64,000 bases of DNA, taken from the NCBI GenBank assembly GCA_910586485.1, contig CAJUIA010000001.1:1-64000 (forward strand). The letters run 5' to 3'. The notes below the pieces were generated by a model that was given only the letters and a program-made list of their open reading frames with translations, was not told the DNA's origin and ran no database searches. This stretch comes from an uncultured Acetatifactor sp. GTDB lineage: Bacteria > Bacillota > Clostridia > Lachnospirales > Lachnospiraceae. How positions within the stretch are numbered: the stretch's first letter is position 1; each line of letters starts with the position of its first letter. The position numbers and the translations under genes are program-made. Shown piece by piece: positions 33,972 to 42,232 of this stretch.

Positions 33972-35841
33972 TCCTGCCGCTCTCAATTTTAACCACCTTC
34001 CTGTCATAAGTTACCAGTCCGTTGACCTCTTCTTCCACGTCGGAGAGCTGGGTGTAAACGGCACCGCTTAAGCCTCGTTCGATCAGGGGTGCAAGCTGTC
34101 CACTGATCAAACGGTCATACGCGGCAGCAAGCTCTTCCTTTGTCTCGTATCTTTTATAGCCGAAGACCTGCTCAACGGAGGAATGGCCTTCGATATGGCA
34201 GGCATAGCCGCCGTATTCGCTGATGACAAAGGCCCGTTTCCTGTCATGCTTTATTTTCAGCTTCCGGAAATAATTATGGATGCTTTTGAAATCCCCACCC
34301 TTCTGGTCAAACCAGCCACTGGCGTGGTCCACCGGACGGGAGGGGTCTTTTTTCTTTACCAGCTCGGCGATTCTTGCAGCATCAAACTGGCCCCAGCCTT
34401 CGTTAAAGGGAACCCAGATGGAGATGGACGGGGCGTTGTAAAGATATTCCACGGTATCCATACATTCCTGTTCCCAGGCCCTTCGCCCTTCCTTATCTTT
34501 TCGGGAGAAAAGCTTATAGTGACTGTCCTTTGTATGCCGGGACATGTTTGGAAAAACGGTTGGCATGTAGCAGACAAAGGGCATTTTATAGGAGGTGCCT
34601 CCGCAGACCATGTCCTGCCATACGATCATGCCCAGCCTGTCGCAGTGATAGTACCAGCGCTGGGCTTCGATTTTAATGTGCTTTCGCAGCATATTAAAGC
34701 CGGTCTTTTTGGCCAGCTCAATATCATAGATCAGGGCTTCATCACAGGGGGCGGTCATGAGGCCGTCCGGCCAGTAGCCCTGATCCAGCAGTCCGTGAAG
34801 AAAGAGGGGCCTGTGGTTTAAGCAGAATCGGGGGATTTGCTTTTCGTCCGGCTCTATGGAAAAGCTTCTTAAAGCAAAGTAACCCTGAATCGTATCCTGA
34901 TCCGCGGTGACGGTAAAGCCGTAAAGCCAGGGCTCATCCGGTGTCCAGAGAAAGACATCCTCTTTGGGCAGTATCAGCCGCAGTACATTGGGGGCAGAGG
35001 ACTCCCGCTGAACGGATACGCCGATCAGGGCAGGCGTGCGTTTCCCGGAACAGGCAGGGGAAGCCGCGTCATGGGAGGACACAAAACGGGAGGCTGCCTG
35101 ATACACCGTGCAGGTAATGGAAGAAAAGTCCTTTTGAGAAAACAGTTTGATGGACACCGCACCCTGATCAATATCCGGGGTGATCTCCAGGCGTTCAATA
35201 TGGTTGGCCGGTACCCATTCATACCATACACTCTGCCAGATCCCGCTTTGGGCCGTGTAGAACATGCCGCCTCGCTGCAGGGTCTGTTTTCCACGGGAAT
35301 GCCAGGAGGTATCGCTCACATCCCGGACCCGCACCTGAAGAAGGAGGGGAGCGTCGGTTACATAGTCGGTAATGTCGGCGTGGAAAGGAAGATAGCCGCC
35401 GGTGTGGGAAACGGTTTCTTTTCCGTTACAGTAAACGACGGCCTGCTGGTCCACTGCCTGAAAGTGCAGCTTGCAGCGCCAGCCTTTTGCCTTGAAGGCA
35501 TGGTCCTCTTCCGAAAAGGCAATCTGTTTTTCGTACCACAGATACTCGTCCGGCTGCAGCTGTCTGCACACGCCGGAGAGCAGAGCTTCCGGGGAGAAGG
35601 GCACCAGGATTTCCTGCTTTTCGGAAGCGGCGCCGCGCTCTGACATCGGCGTGAACCAGCAGCTCCAGCGGCCGTTTAGAATTCTGTAATGATCCCGTTC
35701 CAGCTGGGGTCTGGGGTATTCCTGCAGCAGCTTGTCCGTATCCCCATCCCTGACTGCTTCGCCCCAGGGGGTGTACAGGGGCAGCAGCGGCGTATCGGGA
35801 TGCTTTTTATTGATGTTGGAAACAGCATCTTTTATTCTCAT
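33943..35841 (-). CDS. Glycoside hydrolase family 2 enzyme
   Basis: A 632-residue GH2 enzyme with a jelly-roll sugar-binding N-terminus (about 35-190), an immunoglobulin-like domain (about 200-330), and a TIM barrel (about 340-620). The acid/base glutamate is in WVPFNEGWGQ (about residue 484) and the nucleophile glutamate in FVISEYGGYA (about 541). No signal peptide is visible, so it is likely cytoplasmic and hydrolyses imported oligosaccharides such as beta-galactosides or beta-mannosides. Its promoter carries a cre-like site, indicating carbon catabolite repression. Confidence 0.85.
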   Translation of the reverse strand: MRIKDAVSNINKKHPDTPLLPLYTPWGEAVRDGDTDKLLQEYPRPQLERDHYRILNGRWSCWFTPMSERGAASEKQEILVPFSPEALLSGVCRQLQPDEYLWYEKQIAFSEEDHAFKAKGWRCKLHFQAVDQQAVVYCNGKETVSHTGGYLPFHADITDYVTDAPLLLQVRVRDVSDTSWHSRGKQTLQRGGMFYTAQSGIWQSVWYEWVPANHIERLEITPDIDQGAVSIKLFSQKDFSSITCTVYQAASRFVSSHDAASPACSGKRTPALIGVSVQRESSAPNVLRLILPKEDVFLWTPDEPWLYGFTVTADQDTIQGYFALRSFSIEPDEKQIPRFCLNHRPLFLHGLLDQGYWPDGLMTAPCDEALIYDIELAKKTGFNMLRKHIKIEAQRWYYHCDRLGMIVWQDMVCGGTSYKMPFVCYMPTVFPNMSRHTKDSHYKLFSRKDKEGRRAWEQECMDTVEYLYNAPSISIWVPFNEGWGQFDAARIAELVKKKDPSRPVDHASGWFDQKGGDFKSIHNYFRKLKIKHDRKRAFVISEYGGYACHIEGHSSVEQVFGYKRYETKEELAAAYDRLISGQLAPLIERGLSGAVYTQLSDVEEEVNGLVTYDRKVVKIESGRTISCCLAEP

Positions 35842-35863
35842 AAGCTTTTACCTCGATCATGCT

Positions 35864-35877
35864 TGAAAACGGTTTGG
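35864..35877 (-). promoter_or_regulatory. cre-like (CcpA) operator
   Basis: TGAAAACGGTTTGG matches the cre consensus TGWAANCGNTNWCA at all but the last two bases. It lies just downstream of the GH2 -10 box, over the predicted start of transcription, a position that gives repression by CcpA. Confidence 0.5.
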
Positions 35878-35885
35878 TTTTCTGC

Positions 35886-35914
35886 ATTATATCATATTAA
35901 AGTGGGATGTGCAA
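35886..35914 (-). promoter_or_regulatory. Promoter of the GH2 gene
   Basis: On the minus strand TTGCAC (complement of 35909-35914) and TATAAT (complement of 35886-35891) have 17-bp spacing. Confidence 0.65.
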
Positions 35915-35931
35915 AATTTATACTTTTTTAT

Positions 35932-35960
35932 TTGACATTTTATGGTGGAAGAGCTACACT
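35932..35960 (+). promoter_or_regulatory. Promoter of the GH51 arabinofuranosidase gene
   Basis: TTGACA (35932-35937) and TACACT (35955-35960) are 17 bp apart, about 70 bp before the start codon. It is divergent from the GH2 promoter, only about 20 bp from it, so the two may be co-regulated. Confidence 0.7.
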
Positions 35961-36029
35961 TAATGGGTAAAGTAAAAAGTTTAGTATTTCACTGAAAAGT
36001 GAAATAAAAAAGGAGAAGGGGTAAAGAAA

Positions 36030-37526
36030 ATGGCAAAACTGTATGTGAATCCCAATGTAAAAAAGGGCCATATCAATCCTGAGCTGCAGGGGCATTTTTC
36101 GGAGCATTTGGGGAGATGTATCTACGAAGGGCTTTTTGTGGGGGAAAACTCGGATATTCCCAATGTGAACGGTATGCGTACCGATGTGGTGGAGGCGCTG
36201 AAGGAGATTCAGGTGCCCGTTCTGCGCTGGCCGGGAGGATGCTTTGCGGACGAGTACCATTGGACGGATGGGATCGGCCCCAAGGAAAAGCGTAAGAAGA
36301 TGATCAATACCCACTGGGGCGGCGTGGTGGAGGATAACAGCTTCGGCACGCACGAGTTTATGGAGCTGTGCAGACAGCTTGGCTGTAAGACATACATAAA
36401 CGGCAATGTGGGCAGCGGCACCGTGCAGGAGATGAGCGAATGGGTGGAGTATATGACCTTTGAAGGGGTATCTCCCATGGCTGATTTGAGAAAGGCTAAC
36501 GGTCATGAGGAACCCTGGACGGTGGACTATTTCGGCGTTGGCAATGAAAACTGGGGCTGCGGCGGAAATATGCGGCCGGAGTATTACGGAGATTTGTATC
36601 GCAGATACCAGACCTATGTGCGGAATTACAATTCCAAGAAGCCCATTGCCAAGATTGCCTGCGGTGCAAATGCGGATGATTACCATTGGACCGAGAAGGT
36701 CCTTGAGACTACCTTTGACCATGGCTGGGGCTTTATGAATGGTATGTCTCTTCACTATTACACAATTCCTACCGGGGATTGGGGTAAAAAGGGCGGAGCC
36801 CTGGATTTTGACGAAAAGCTGTGGTATCGTACCATGAAGGCTACTTTGAAGATGGAAGAGCTGATTCGGGTACACGGCGCAATCATGGACAGATTTGATC
36901 CGGAAAAGAAGATCGGCATGATGATCGACGAGTGGGGCACCTGGTATGATGTGGAGCCCGGTACCAATCCCGGCTTTCTGTATCAGCAGAATACCATGAG
37001 AGACGCACTGGTGGCTGGCATCAACCTGAACCTGTTCAATAAGAACTGTGACCGGGTGAAGATGGCAAATATTGCGCAGATGGTGAACGTGCTTCAGGCC
37101 GTAATTCTCACGGAGGGTGAGAAGATGGTCAAGACCCCTACCTGGCATGCGTTCAACCTGTATAAGTATCATCAGGACGGTGAGCTGGTAGAGTCCTCTG
37201 TAGAGACGAAAGAGGTGGGGCTGGAAGAAAAGTATATGATTCCCGATCTGACCGAGTCTGTATCCTTAGGTAAGGACGGCAGACTTCATGTGACTCTGAC
37301 CAATGCTTCGCTGACGGACAGCGCTGACATGGAAGCGGTCTTTGCAGAGACACCCGTGAAATCCGTGAAGGCATCCATCCTTACTGGAGATATGAAGGCA
37401 CATAACACCTTCGAGGCGCCTGATCAGGTACACAGCGCAGAATTTACCGCGGTCTCCGTAAACGGGAATAAGGTGAGCTTCACTGCGCCTGCATGCAGCG
37501 TGCTGCATCTGGAAGTAGAGATATAG
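36030..37526 (+). CDS. abfA: Alpha-N-arabinofuranosidase, GH51
   Basis: A 498-residue intracellular GH51 enzyme that releases L-arabinose from arabino-oligosaccharides. The start GHINPELQGHFSEHLGRCIYEG and RWPGGCFADEYHWTDGIGP are classic GH51 sequences. The acid/base glutamate is in FGVGNENWGCGG (about residue 172) and the nucleophile glutamate in IGMMIDEWGTWY (about 301). The C-terminal beta-sandwich follows. There is no signal peptide. AGGAGAAGG upstream supports the start. A serine hydrolase gene follows 10 bp later and may be co-transcribed. Confidence 0.93.
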   Translation: MAKLYVNPNVKKGHINPELQGHFSEHLGRCIYEGLFVGENSDIPNVNGMRTDVVEALKEIQVPVLRWPGGCFADEYHWTDGIGPKEKRKKMINTHWGGVVEDNSFGTHEFMELCRQLGCKTYINGNVGSGTVQEMSEWVEYMTFEGVSPMADLRKANGHEEPWTVDYFGVGNENWGCGGNMRPEYYGDLYRRYQTYVRNYNSKKPIAKIACGANADDYHWTEKVLETTFDHGWGFMNGMSLHYYTIPTGDWGKKGGALDFDEKLWYRTMKATLKMEELIRVHGAIMDRFDPEKKIGMMIDEWGTWYDVEPGTNPGFLYQQNTMRDALVAGINLNLFNKNCDRVKMANIAQMVNVLQAVILTEGEKMVKTPTWHAFNLYKYHQDGELVESSVETKEVGLEEKYMIPDLTESVSLGKDGRLHVTLTNASLTDSADMEAVFAETPVKSVKASILTGDMKAHNTFEAPDQVHSAEFTAVSVNGNKVSFTAPACSVLHLEVEI

Positions 37527-37536
37527 GGGTAAAGCA

Positions 37537-38703
37537 ATGTATCAGTATCAGGAAACCATGGACAGGCTGATCAGGCAGGAGGTGGAGAACGGCAGCGTGA
37601 TGGGTGCTTCAGCGCTGGTACTGCACAGGGGCCGGGAGCTTTATTACAATGCCTTCGGTGTTGCTGACAGGGAGCGGGGATACGCCATGAAGCGTGATAC
37701 CATCATACGTCTTTACTCCATGTCAAAGCCTGTCACGGCGGCAGCCGTCATGATCCTTGCGGAACGCGGGGATCTGGACCTTTGGGATCCCGTGTCAAAA
37801 TATCTGCCCTGCTTTGCGGGGCAGAAGGTATGGGACGGCGAAAAAGGAGAAATTCCGGCGGAGCGTGAGGTTACCGTTTATGACCTTTTAAATATGACTT
37901 CGGGGATCACTTATCCGGATGAGGCCACAGAGCCCGGCAGACGCATGGGCGCACTGGTAGAGCGGCTGGTGAAGGCAAGGGAAAAGGGTGAGAGGGTGGA
38001 TACGCAGGATTATATGCGTGGGATCGCCTCCGTGCCTCTTATCTTTCAGCCGGGAGATAGATGGATGTACGGCTTTTCTGCAGATGTGCTGGGCGGCGTA
38101 GTGGAAGCGGTCTGCGGCATGAGCTTCGGCGCTTTTCTGCGGCGGGAGCTCTTTGAGCCGCTGGAGATGCCGGATACGGGCTTTTTTGTGCCGGCTGGGA
38201 AGCTGGAGCGCTTTGCACAGATCTATGAGCAGACCAAAGAGGGCCTGGTCCCGCATACAGGGGCTCATCTGGGTGAGTATTATTATGAGGGAGTGGCCTT
38301 TGAATCCGGCGGAGCCGGCTTGGTATCCACATTGGATGATTATGCTCATTTTGCCTCTATGCTGGTGCAGGGAGGCACTTATAAGGGAAAACGTATTTTA
38401 GGAACAAAGACCGTGGATTTTATGGCCAGAAATCATCTGACAGAGCGTCAGAGACAAAGCCTGGATTGGGACAGCGTGAAGGGTTATGGCTACGGCTGTC
38501 TTATGCGGGTGCTGGAAAACGGCGGCGCAGCGGGCAGCAACGCATCCTGTGGTGAGTTCGGCTGGGACGGCTGGGCCGGGAATTACGTGACCATGGACAG
38601 AAAGGAAGATCTGGTATTTTTATACTTTATTCAGCTTTGCGGAGCAGGAACCACACCGTTAGTGAGAAAGCTGCGCATGGCAACCTATGGTGCGCTGGAG
38701 TGA
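37537..38703 (+). CDS. Class C beta-lactamase-like serine hydrolase
   Basis: A 388-residue enzyme of the beta-lactamase/EstB family. The catalytic serine is in RLYSMSKPVTAAAVM (SxxK type, about residue 68), and MYGFSADVLGG (about 175) supplies the Tyr-x-Asn-like motif, although it reads Tyr-Gly-Phe-Ser. The third motif may be WDGWAGNYVTMD. No signal peptide is seen, so it is probably a cytoplasmic esterase or acyl hydrolase; in this sugar-enzyme context deacylating a glycoside is plausible. The terminator hairpin at 38690 overlaps its last codons. Confidence 0.8.
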   Translation: MYQYQETMDRLIRQEVENGSVMGASALVLHRGRELYYNAFGVADRERGYAMKRDTIIRLYSMSKPVTAAAVMILAERGDLDLWDPVSKYLPCFAGQKVWDGEKGEIPAEREVTVYDLLNMTSGITYPDEATEPGRRMGALVERLVKAREKGERVDTQDYMRGIASVPLIFQPGDRWMYGFSADVLGGVVEAVCGMSFGAFLRRELFEPLEMPDTGFFVPAGKLERFAQIYEQTKEGLVPHTGAHLGEYYYEGVAFESGGAGLVSTLDDYAHFASMLVQGGTYKGKRILGTKTVDFMARNHLTERQRQSLDWDSVKGYGYGCLMRVLENGGAAGSNASCGEFGWDGWAGNYVTMDRKEDLVFLYFIQLCGAGTTPLVRKLRMATYGALE

Positions 38704-38727
38704 AACCTCCGGCGCACTGAGTTTTTT
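38690..38727 (+). terminator. Rho-independent terminator overlapping the gene end
   Basis: An 11-bp stem (38690-38700 with 38707-38717, one G-U pair) followed by TGAG and six T. The left arm lies within the last codons of the serine hydrolase. Confidence 0.8.
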
Positions 38728-38733
38728 CGCCCT

Positions 38734-38844
38734 TTAATCCTCCGAGTCCGTCTCTGCGGCCACGGCAGCCGATACGGAAGAAACCACCGCTACCACCACG
38801 GCAACAATAATCACAAGAAGTCCGCCTGCTAATAAAATAAACAT
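38734..38844 (-). CDS. 36-residue single-pass membrane peptide
   Basis: A small frame with one hydrophobic segment (LLAGGLLVIIVAVVVAVV, about residues 5-22) and an acidic tail ETDSED. GAGGA 6 bp upstream of the ATG is a good ribosome-binding site. It is short enough to be missed by usual gene finding. It is convergent with the serine hydrolase and 58 bp beyond the radical SAM gene end. Function is unknown; it could be a type I toxin-like or regulatory membrane peptide. Confidence 0.5.
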   Translation of the reverse strand: MFILLAGGLLVIIVAVVVAVVSSVSAAVAAETDSED

Positions 38845-38902
38845 ATCTGTTCCTCTTTTCCAAAGTAATTGATGTCTTCAGTATAGCATTTTTGAATGAA
38901 AA

Positions 38903-39784
38903 TCACAAGGACAAATTCCATAGACTCAGCTGTTGGGCAGCGCCTTTTTCTTCAAAGGTCTGCAGATAGTGAAATATTTCATCGTTATTGTGGACAATTC
39001 CGTTTTCACGGCATTTATCTGTAAACAGCTTCATCAGAGGACGCCCGTTGGGGCTTTCGATCATATATTGATTTCCAAATGATTGAATATATTTTTCCTT
39101 TAAACCAGGAAACAAAAGCTCCAGCTGCTTATAAAAATACTCTCGATTTCCTTCCCGAAGAGTCAAGCCCATGCCAAAGCAGATGATGCCGTAGACTCTT
39201 GCTTCGATGCACATGTTTAACAGGCCGGAGATATTATCCTCCGTATCGTTGATAAAGGGCAGTATGGGGGAAAGCCATACGACGGTAGGAATTCCTGCAT
39301 CCCGCAGCTTTTTTAAAACCATAAAGCGCTTCTTGGTGGTGCTTACATGGGGCTCCATTTTCCTGCACAAGTTTTCGTCATAGGTGGTCAGGGTCATCTG
39401 TACCACGCATTTTGTCCGTTCGTTTATTTTCTGCAGGAAGTCCAGGTCCCGCAGGATATTGGCTGACTTTGTGATGACGGTAAATCCGAAGCCGTATTCA
39501 TAGATTAATTTCAGGGCCTTTCTTACCGTTTGCAGTTCCATCTCCAGAGGAATGTAGGGATCGGTCATGGAACCGGTCCCGATCATACATTTTTTCTTTT
39601 TATGCCGGAGGGCATACTCCAGCAGATCAAGTGCATTTTCCTTTATCTCAATATCCTCAAAGGCATGCTCCATATGATAGCACTTACTTCTGGAGTCACA
39701 GTAGATACAGCCATGGGAACAGCCCCGGTACAGATTCATGCCGTTGGTTGAGGAAAGGATGCTTTTTGCCGTTACAAAGTGCAT
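38903..39784 (-). CDS. SPL family radical SAM protein
   Basis: A 293-residue radical SAM enzyme with the cluster motif CSHGCIYCDSRSKCY, in the family that includes spore photoproduct lyase and Rv2578c-like proteins. HFVTAKSILSSTNGMNLYRG near the start and GTGSMTDPYIPLEMELQTVR are characteristic. The ATG at 39784 is used because AGAGG precedes it; the longer frame adds eight residues with no ribosome-binding site. Its substrate is not known; a true SPL would have an extra C-terminal cysteine, which I cannot identify. Confidence 0.82.
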   Translation of the reverse strand: MHFVTAKSILSSTNGMNLYRGCSHGCIYCDSRSKCYHMEHAFEDIEIKENALDLLEYALRHKKKKCMIGTGSMTDPYIPLEMELQTVRKALKLIYEYGFGFTVITKSANILRDLDFLQKINERTKCVVQMTLTTYDENLCRKMEPHVSTTKKRFMVLKKLRDAGIPTVVWLSPILPFINDTEDNISGLLNMCIEARVYGIICFGMGLTLREGNREYFYKQLELLFPGLKEKYIQSFGNQYMIESPNGRPLMKLFTDKCRENGIVHNNDEIFHYLQTFEEKGAAQQLSLWNLSL

Positions 39785-39787
39785 TTT

Positions 39788-40006
39788 TCCTCTCATTCCG
39801 CCGCGCAAGCGGCATCTAAATTTGCAGGAACTTTGGGACGCGCAGCGTCACAAATTCCGAGATTGAAAATGACAATTTTCAATCTTGTACCTCGTTTTTT
39901 GTTGATGGATCTATCATACCATAAATGCTTCGCATTTACGGTATGGATGGCCATTCGGCCGTTTCCTGTCCCGAATAAGGTCATTATACCATGATTTCTT
40001 CGGGAC
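39788..40006. repeat. Intergenic array of hairpins
   Basis: At least six consecutive inverted repeats: GCCGC/GCGGC, GACGC/GCGTC inside a GGAA...TTTG/CAAATTCC stem, GATTGAAAAT/ATTTTCAATC, a 14-bp stem CATACCATAAATGC with its near-perfect complement, TGGCC/GGCCG and GTCCCGAA/TTCGGGAC. Each loop is 2-20 nt. No protein is supported; it lies between the radical SAM gene and the tad promoter. Confidence 0.6.
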
Positions 40007-40042
40007 GTCCAATGGAGCGTCGGAAAAAAATTAAAAAAGGTA

Positions 40043-40071
40043 TTGACATTTTGTTTTATACCGTGTATATT
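40043..40071 (+). promoter_or_regulatory. Promoter of the tad operon
   Basis: TTGACA (40043-40048) and TATATT (40066-40071) have 17-bp spacing. The transcript begins with a 9-bp hairpin (40080-40088 with 40091-40099), and a run of six T follows 10 nt later (40110-40115); an attenuator is possible but the gap before the T-run is unusual. Confidence 0.7.
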
Positions 40072-40210
40072 TTAAGACACCTGATCCGCTCGGATCAGGC
40101 ATCTGATACTTTTTTCTCAGGCTGTTTCGGCTGCGATCACAGACACAGAAGCTACAAAGGCAGAAACTACAGTGCACGGTATTTTTGCCGTAAAAGGATG
40201 GGAGGGATGG

Positions 40211-41374
40211 ATGATTAAAACTGAATACGGTGCATCGGAGGATGCTTTGCAGAAGCTGGTGGAGGAATATACCACGAGAAAGCAGCAGTCTCTGATGCAG
40301 ATGAAGAAGGGCCTGATTTCCAAGGAGGCTTTTCTGGATGAGGCGGCCGCCTGCATTGCCGAGTATTATCACCGGTCGGGACAGGAGGATGCGGCGCTTC
40401 TGACGGAATTTGAGCAGTATATCTTCGGCTATTCCAGGCTGTCGGGGCTGATAGACGACAAAACGATTTCCGACATCCGGGTGGTGAGTCATGACAACAT
40501 CAGGATCAAGAAAAAGGGGCAGCGGATGCAGGCGGAGGCGGTGTTTGCTTCCCCGAAGGAGTACCGGCAGTTTATTGATTACATTGCCACAAGAAATCAG
40601 GTCAATATTTCCAATCTTAATGCAATTCAACGATTCACCGACAATGAGAGCCACCCGGATTTTATCTTACGGTTTACGGTTTCCATGCCGTTAGTGAATA
40701 CCTATGACGAACCTTATCTTTGTATTCGAAAAATTCCGAAAGCTTTTCCGCAGATAAAAGATTTAATAGAACAGGGTATGCTTGACCGTGAGACGGCGGA
40801 GCTTTTAGTCTGCCGTTTCAGAGAAGGCTCTACGCTGATCTGCGGCGGTAATTCCTCCGGCAAGACCACTCTTTTAAACGCGCTGAAGGAAACACTGCCG
40901 GACAACTGCGCGGTTCTGGTGGCGCAGCAGGCGGATGAGCTGACCACCATGTATCATCCGGACATGATGTTTCTGCATTCATTGCCGGGAACGGGGGAGC
41001 AGCAGGTCAGCTATGATCTGGAGCATATCAGTATTGCAGGACTTACCATGGACGTGGACTTCTTTATTATCGGCGAGGTCAAGGGAACGGAGGCTATGTA
41101 CCTGCTGAATGCGGCATATACGGGACAGATCTGCGCCGCCACCATTCATGCGCCCTCTGCGGACAAGGCAACCGACAAGCTGGTGGATTATTGCCTTGGA
41201 AAGAGCAAGTATTCCAGAAATGAGCTGATGCGGATGCTGGACTGCTTTAAAACGGTGATATTTATGGAGCATTACCGGATAAAGGAAATTTATGAATGCA
41301 GGGGCTGGGACGAAGAAAGTAAAAGCCTGCGGTATGGACAAATTTCGGAAAGGGGTGAGGCATGCGCATGTTAG
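40211..41374 (+). CDS. tadA: Tad pilus assembly ATPase (TadA/CpaF)
   Basis: A 387-residue type II/IV secretion ATPase that powers pilin polymerisation on the cytoplasmic side. The Walker A motif is CGGNSSGKTTLLNA (about 210-223), the aspartate box and Walker B are in DVDFFIIGEVKGTEAM (about 280-295), and CAATIHAPSADKATDKLVDYC is the His box. The N-terminal region (about 1-110) has the usual KTISDIRVVSHDNIRI sequence. GGGAGG 4 bp before the ATG at 40211 fits better than the upstream frame. It overlaps tadB by 13 bp. Confidence 0.88.
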   Translation: MIKTEYGASEDALQKLVEEYTTRKQQSLMQMKKGLISKEAFLDEAAACIAEYYHRSGQEDAALLTEFEQYIFGYSRLSGLIDDKTISDIRVVSHDNIRIKKKGQRMQAEAVFASPKEYRQFIDYIATRNQVNISNLNAIQRFTDNESHPDFILRFTVSMPLVNTYDEPYLCIRKIPKAFPQIKDLIEQGMLDRETAELLVCRFREGSTLICGGNSSGKTTLLNALKETLPDNCAVLVAQQADELTTMYHPDMMFLHSLPGTGEQQVSYDLEHISIAGLTMDVDFFIIGEVKGTEAMYLLNAAYTGQICAATIHAPSADKATDKLVDYCLGKSKYSRNELMRMLDCFKTVIFMEHYRIKEIYECRGWDEESKSLRYGQISERGEACAC

Positions 41375-42213
41375 GCATCAAATTGTTGATTCTGTTGTTT
41401 TTGTTTCTGGGATTTTTCCTGTTGTTTCGAAAACTGGAAATCTTAAAGCATATTGCCGACACCCTGCAAAGGACCCGTATCGGAATGAATGCCGCGTCCA
41501 GGCAGCGGACGCTGGCAGACAGGCAGAAGCTGTTAAGCGTTCAGGAAAAACATTCACGCTGGTATTCCATGGAGCAGCGGCTGCAATACTGCGGTGTGAA
41601 AAGCCGATTCCCCGGAATTACGGCGGAGTGGTGGCTCTTTGGAAATCTGGCGGCAGCGGCCATGGTATTTACGGCAGTATCCCTTCTGGGAGGTCCGGGG
41701 CCGGGGGCGGCAGCGGTTATGCTCTGTGGGGCATTGGAAAGCGTAAGCTTAAGACGGCTTAGGCGCTTAAATTTCCGCCGTACCGAGGCAAATCTTACAA
41801 AGCTGCTGGACTTTCTGGACAATTACTCCGTGGCATCCGGGGAGATCACGGGAATATTCGGACAGATCAGCAGATATATGGAGGAACCGATAAAGAGCGC
41901 GCTGGATACCTGCTGTTATGAGGCGGCTACTACGGGAGATGTAAGCATGGCGCTGCTTGCCATGCAGGAGCATATAGAGCATCCGAAATTTAAGGAGCTG
42001 ATCCGAAACATAGAAGTCAGCGTCAGATACTGCGCGGATTTTTCCGTGCTGGTAAACAGCAGCAGAAGAAGCTTAAGAGAGTACCTTAAGGTGGCTCAGG
42101 AGCGAAAGGGCATGATGCGGGAGGCAGCGGTAAATCTTGGGCTGCTGGCCGGGATGTCGGCTGTAGTACTGCTGATAGTGAGAAATTTTACGGAAGGCGG
42201 ATGGGCATTTTAA
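41362..42213 (+). CDS. Tad inner-membrane platform protein TadB-like
   Basis: A 283-residue type II secretion F-domain protein. Hydrophobic segments are at about 5-22, 95-125 and 262-280, and the cytoplasmic part (TLADRQKLLSVQEKHS, SREYLKVAQERKGM) fits the platform of Tad systems, which couples the ATPase to the pilus. The two ATGs (41362 and 41368) are three codons apart; GGGGTGAGG supports either. It overlaps the end of tadA, showing coupling, and is followed by a second platform protein. Confidence 0.72.
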   Translation: MRMLGIKLLILLFLFLGFFLLFRKLEILKHIADTLQRTRIGMNAASRQRTLADRQKLLSVQEKHSRWYSMEQRLQYCGVKSRFPGITAEWWLFGNLAAAAMVFTAVSLLGGPGPGAAAVMLCGALESVSLRRLRRLNFRRTEANLTKLLDFLDNYSVASGEITGIFGQISRYMEEPIKSALDTCCYEAATTGDVSMALLAMQEHIEHPKFKELIRNIEVSVRYCADFSVLVNSSRRSLREYLKVAQERKGMMREAAVNLGLLAGMSAVVLLIVRNFTEGGWAF

Positions 42214-42232
42214 GTGCGCATAAGGGGATAGG

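Noticed and set aside
35940..37172. Minus-strand open frame of 410 codons opposite the GH51 gene
   Set aside because: The plus strand encodes a clear GH51 enzyme with catalytic residues; the opposite frame shows no protein-like motifs.
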